Source: Elysia marginata (Eukaryota; Mollusca; Gastropoda; Plakobranchidae). Taken from it: a stretch of 28,258 bases of DNA. The stretch lies in contig BMAT01009683.1 of assembly GCA_019649035.1 (NCBI GenBank), forward strand, positions 1 to 28,258. Reading direction: 5' to 3'. The notes under the pieces are model-generated. The model was not told where the DNA came from. It searched no databases and saw nothing but the letters and a program-made list of their open reading frames with translations. Below are positions 1-28,258 of this stretch, piece after piece (position 1 is the stretch's first letter; each line of letters opens with the position of its first letter). The position numbers were made by a program, and so were the translations under genes.

Positions 1-313
1 CTTAGAACAAGCTATAGTTGCGTATTCTTTAAAGGCAAACAATTCAACTTTCAAAGCAGAATGATAATACTATAGGGAGAGGCAATAACTACCTATATTA
101 AATAAATCTGGAGCGCAACCATAGTACCCCTGTACAACCACATTCACAGAAACAGTATTTCAGCCTTTTTTTTTTTCAATTTTCGTTCCCTTGACATCAC
201 TGGCATGATTGAGCAATCGATGCCTCTACAGCCAGTGCTCATTGAGCAGATTTTCTCAAAAGTTAAGCCACTTGGCCATGCTAACCGATCAAAAAGGGAA
301 CCTTCAACTACCA

Positions 314-946
314 CTAGTTGCTGCTCCAAGAGAGCGTAAACTTGTTGCAGCATTTGGGGCAACATGGTGGAACACTTTGCTATGTTTCATGGGCTGCAAC
401 ATCAGCAAGGGGTGCCTATTCAGGATCCCATAGAAATCCATATCTGTCAAATAGTGTAGACTGGTAACTGTTGTTTGCCTCGTATTTATAGTGTGGCCTG
501 GTCTTATATTTTGAGGGGATATTCCTACACAGCGGTTCAAAGAATCCCTCCAGGAATTCGGTTTCAACCTTTTGTGCATTTTATGGAGTCACAAACTCGT
601 CAATGAAACCCCTGTGACAATGCTTCGTAGAGATGTCAGTACCAAAAGCGTCTATGGTGATCAGAGACTGTTAGATGACCTCAGTGTCACTGTCTTTGTT
701 GTGGCAGGACTATCATGGCCCTGTGCTCTGATACTGTTGCTCACGTGTGTCATGCTGCGCGTTGGTAAACTTTCGCATAGCACTGTTAATTTTAGAACAA
801 GGATGTATTGGTGGCAACCACTGGGTGCCAGAAGACACACCAAAGCCACGGCTAGGTGTCAAGTCACTCGCACTTCTCATTAGGACCTCCTCAATGACAA
901 GATTCGGAGCCCAAAATCTGTTGCATTGTATGTGTACTTCGCCTGA
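314..946 (-). pseudogene. Decayed repeat-encoded ORF (LVIEEVLMRS family)
   Basis: One minus-strand frame reads as protein for about 210 codons but is broken by stops at 715-710 (two), 673-671, 583-581, 418-416 and 382-380, ending at 316-314. Readable segments include RFWAPNLVIEEVLMRSASD, KINSAMRKFTNAQHDTREQQ, NAQKVETEFLEGFFEPLC and PPCCPKCCNKF. The first segment recalls a large ORF family that I remember as present in many copies in aquatic invertebrate genomes (pattern W-A-x-L-V-I-E-x-V-L-M-R-S, then T-S-E-Q-H). That recollection is unverified and I do not know the function. The several stops show it is not functional. Confidence 0.55.
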
Positions 947-981
947 TCATTAAGTGTCCAATATATTACAGTTCATAGGCT

Positions 982-1334
982 TCACGATGGTCCAAAGGAA
1001 GAACTTGCATAAATTCCGGAACCTAAAATTAATGTATACCTACTTGGTTTACAGATTGTAATCAAAGGCTGCTGGAAATTGTAGCATCCCCCCTCATTAC
1101 CACCAGTTGCAGGTGCATATTCCGTTCCCAAGAACTTCCAAAGAATGTCAAGCATTTTGGAGATATCACAATTTAATTTTTTTGCAGTCTCTGAACAAAC
1201 ATTTTTTCGTTGTACAAAACTGCTGCTCAACTCTGTCGGTAAACTGTCTTTGACACAGTTTGGCTGTTCCCTTTTGTAATGGACTCAAAATTTTCAGGAG
1301 CCTCCCTAAGATCACTCGGAAGTTCTCCTTTTCA
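982..1334 (-). pseudogene. Frameshifted continuation of the minus-strand ORF
   Basis: Just before the TGA at 1314-1312 another frame opens (GELPSDLREAPENFESITKG), closes with TGA near 1230, and from about 1281 the original frame resumes (VKDSLPTELSSSFVQRKN, then SKMLDILWKFLGTEYAP) until 982. Protein-like text passing from one frame to another and back suggests one insertion and one deletion in a single older ORF, or assembly errors. It lies directly upstream (minus sense) of the decayed ORF at 314-946 and may be the N-terminal part of the same repeat. No domain recognised. Confidence 0.35.
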
Positions 1335-1602
1335 ATATATCTCCAGATTCTTGGTCCTCATGAAATCCTCTAGACATTTCAAAGTCTTGTGATCCATCAT
1401 GAGATTGCTTGTTTCCATCCACTCCGATGTCAAGGTCCTTTGGTTTTTCTTCTCTACCTGAGCAGTCACTGCATTTGTCGACAGAATCAATTGTTCCTCT
1501 TTGTTCCATCTCTTTATCCTCTGAGTTCTCATTACTACTCGAAGTACCTTTTGATTCAGTGGAACTGTCCACAGGCTCTTTAGTGACGTATGACACGCTC
1601 AT
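1312..1602 (-). CDS. Minus-strand acidic ORF, exon-like, unrecognised
   Basis: An open frame from ATG at 1602-1600 to TGA at 1314-1312 (96 codons). The product is Ser, Glu and Asp rich, with stretches such as DSSTESKGTSSSNENSEDKE and QSHDGSQDFEMSRGFHEDQE. On the minus strand the bases just before it form a T-rich tract ending TTTTTTAATGAG, so 1597 could equally be the start of a 3' exon of a gene divergent from KIF11. No family recognised. Coding-like text reappears downstream in shifted frames (next entry), so it may be part of a decayed gene. Confidence 0.4.
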   Translation of the reverse strand: MSVSYVTKEPVDSSTESKGTSSSNENSEDKEMEQRGTIDSVDKCSDCSGREEKPKDLDIGVDGNKQSHDGSQDFEMSRGFHEDQESGDILKRRTSE

Positions 1603-1809
1603 TAAAAAAGAAAAAAAAACAGCTCTTAAAACGAAGGTTTTGCTGTTTTTTGGCATAATTAATGGATACCTCTCATTTATTTTGCAAACATCATATTGTA
1701 TTGTAATTTTTAAGACCTTTGAAATGATATTCACCATGAATAGGATGGATGCAAAAAATTAATATCCATAATCGTAACTTGCTCTTAAGTTTTAAAGAAT
1801 AGCGTGTTG

Positions 1810-1817
1810 TGACGTCA
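1810..1817. promoter_or_regulatory. CRE-like palindrome TGACGTCA, copy 1
   Basis: Perfect match to the CREB/ATF consensus, about 1 kb upstream of the KIF11 start and inside the first duplicated block. Activity cannot be judged from sequence. Confidence 0.35.
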
Positions 1818-2169
1818 TTTGCGAGCAATAGGAATCCAAATTGCATTATTTCTTTTAGTATTGTGAATTTTCTTTGCAAATAGTATTTTTATTTTTCCTA
1901 TTTTAATATATAACCTTTTAAAGGATAGCATCTGGAGTAGGATCTGTGAATAGATTTTATTAGAAGATAAAAAGGGTTACGGTAGCCTGCAAGTAACTTT
2001 CGTGATTTTTTCAAAATTACCAATCATGAATAAAGTTTAATTACTTTGCAAATGTCTTATCCCGTTGTAAATTCTCAAGACCTTTCCAAGGATATGCAGC
2101 ATAGATCATAGGTTTGTTGCGAAAATGTCACTAGTGGTATTTTATTCTTGAATGACATTAGGCCTATTG

Positions 2170-2177
2170 TGACGTCA
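2170..2177. promoter_or_regulatory. CRE-like palindrome TGACGTCA, copy 2
   Basis: Second perfect CREB/ATF consensus, in the second duplicated block, 650 bases upstream of the KIF11 ATG. Its 13-base surround TTGTGACGTCATT is identical to copy 1 while the rest of the block has diverged. Confidence 0.35.
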
Positions 2178-2540
2178 TTTACAGGTAGTAGGATTTCGAT
2201 TTATGTATCCTAACGTTCTTTGTCGAACTTATCTGACCCAATACAACTAAAACCACAAAGTAAAAATTATGTTGCAGAGATTTCCCGTCAAAGCTATTTT
2301 ACTAAAGTAAAGTTTTTGTTTTTTTCGTTTTTTTTCTTTTTTGGAGCACATAGATGTCTTATTAATTTTTTTAATCAAATGCGGTCTGTTGTTGTTGAAG
2401 GAATTTAAATATATTTAGAGGTAAGAAGGCATTTGAAATTTATAATAACTATGCATTCTTTTTTTCAAATTAGATTTACCTACACTGTCTAGTTCTAACT
2501 CGGTGAATTACCACAGTATCACTGTTTTAGCCTCGCCTTC

Positions 2541-2646
2541 CTCGCGGGATTTAGTTAGCCAGCAGTTTTCAAGCTGGCAAAATATGCACCACTATCTGGC
2601 ATGCAGTAGCTGATTGGTTGACTGAAGGCCAGGAAATATTTTTGAA
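2541..2646 (+). promoter_or_regulatory. Putative KIF11 promoter: E2F-like, CCAAT and CHR-like sites
   Basis: In order: CTCGCGGGAT at 2541-2550 (E2F/CDE-like), an inverted CCAAT box ATTGG at 2613-2617 in TGATTGGTTGA, and TTTGAA at 2641-2646, matching the CHR element. G2/M genes bound by NF-Y and DREAM/MMB commonly pair CCAAT boxes with a downstream CHR near the transcription start, and KIF11 belongs to that expression class in vertebrates. The sites lie 180-280 bases before the ATG in an otherwise AT-rich stretch without a TATA box. Function is inferred from motifs only. Confidence 0.4.
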
Positions 2647-2822
2647 CCCTAGAACTGTAAACAGTACTGTGATGATAAACAATGACAGTAACCTAAGACA
2701 GACACTAAACAGTTTTTCATCTCACATTTTCTTGAACATATATCTAAATCTAAAGATACAGATAAAAAAAATTTCGGTTTTTTTTTAACTGAGCATAACC
2801 TGCGGGAGTGAATAGATCGAAA
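2647..2822 (+). other. Putative KIF11 5' UTR
   Basis: Sequence between the CHR-like motif and the ATG. It holds an in-frame TAA at 2796-2798 and no obvious upstream intron. The transcription start is not determinable from sequence. Confidence 0.35.
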
Positions 2823-27707
<24,885 letters not shown>

Positions 27708-28258
27708 GTACCTGTTTTATTATGTTTTTTTTTAAAAATCTGTTATGTTAAAATTGGAATGGAAGGGTTTAAACAAGAAAAACAAAAAGGAGCAGTTGTA
27801 TTCCATTGATTTTTGCATTTTTTTCATAATTTATATAAAGTTAAATCACCACCAAACTTTTAAAGAATTAATTTAGAGAGGAATTCATGTGGAGGACATA
27901 CGCCAAAATAATAGACTAAATCGTGATGTGGAACAGGAATGGCCGGGAGCCTCCCGAACTGCAAAACGAAAAGGTGCCATGATCTAAATATGGATATTAC
28001 CTTATATAGGGTTTTCGTTATCGAAAGTAGGCGTCGGAAAACTCCAAATGGTAAAACAAGTTACATGAACAAGGCAACGAGAGTTTATTATTCACAAAGA
28101 GACAAGGTCATAATGTTTACATCGATACCAAATCAGTTAGTATTCAAAGTGCGATGAGCTCTGCTATGTTTGTTTGAAATTCATCAATTTAGATAAAATT
28201 TTCAGTTTTCTTTGAAAACTGCTCACCTACCTAATGATTTTTCATCGCTGCATAGCTG
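27708..28258 (+). other. KIF11 intron 20, start
   Basis: Begins with donor GTACCT and runs to the window end. AT-rich up to 27890, somewhat more balanced at 27890-28160, where a 72-codon open frame starts but has no recognised family. No further kinesin exon seen. Confidence 0.5.

Larger units (their letters stand above)
1683..2225. repeat. Diverged direct duplication, 360-bp spacing
   Basis: Two related blocks, about 1683-1860 and 2047-2225. Each has GCAAA near the start, then TTGTAA...AAGACCTTT, then TTGTGACGTCATTT followed by an AGTAGGA or CAATAGGA motif, and finally a TT-rich end. The GACGTCA palindromes are exactly 360 bases apart (1811 and 2171). The blocks are well diverged between these anchors, so the event is old. 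They may be two copies of an unrecognised interspersed repeat. Confidence 0.6.

Noticed and set aside
27939-28157. 72-codon plus-strand open frame after exon 20
   Set aside because: Lies in the intron, is not preceded by a suitable acceptor in the kinesin frame, and has no resemblance to the kinesin-5 tail.

Overview
This window is animal nuclear DNA. One spliced gene of AT-rich introns and GT-AG boundaries fills most of it, and the introns are studded with transposon relics (Tc1/mariner, piggyBac-like and CAG-ended MITEs, CR1/L2-type and RTE/jockey-type LINE 3' ends, a tRNA-derived SINE). The mix suggests an aquatic invertebrate, perhaps a lophotrochozoan such as a mollusc; the phylum is inference. 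No bacterial, organellar or viral genes were seen.

The main gene, plus strand, 2823 to beyond the window end, is a kinesin-5 (KIF11/Eg5, BimC family). I resolved 20 coding exons that join in frame to 798 codons. They cover the short N-terminus, the whole motor domain (P-loop in exon 3, switch I across exons 5/6, switch II in exon 7, neck linker in exon 10), the neck coiled coil and most of the stalk. The C-terminal part, where the BimC box should lie, is beyond position 28258. An in-frame stop at 2796-2798 fixes the start.

Layout. 1-1602: minus-strand decayed coding sequence (a stop-riddled repeat ORF at 314-946, and an exon-like acidic ORF with frameshifted continuation at 982-1602). 1683-2225: a diverged 360-bp-spaced duplication, each copy with a TGACGTCA palindrome. 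2541-2822: putative kinesin promoter with inverted CCAAT and a CHR-like TTTGAA. 2888-8746: large first intron with an ATC-trinucleotide array, a complete Tc1-like transposon with an intact 339-codon transposase on the opposite strand, and a GC-richer patch with a short tandem repeat. 8747-27707: the remaining exons, with MITEs, LINE relics and one SINE in introns 2, 7, 8, 12, 14, 16 and 19.

For a second look: substitutions in the inhibitor pocket of the motor, five successive threonine-rich heptads encoded by a 21-bp period in exon 13, a SINE and a LINE sharing a 3' tail, and three CAG-ended MITEs with apparent 6-bp target duplications in the later introns. I found no convincing new multi-gene system; the window is a conserved mitotic motor gene in a transposon-rich setting.
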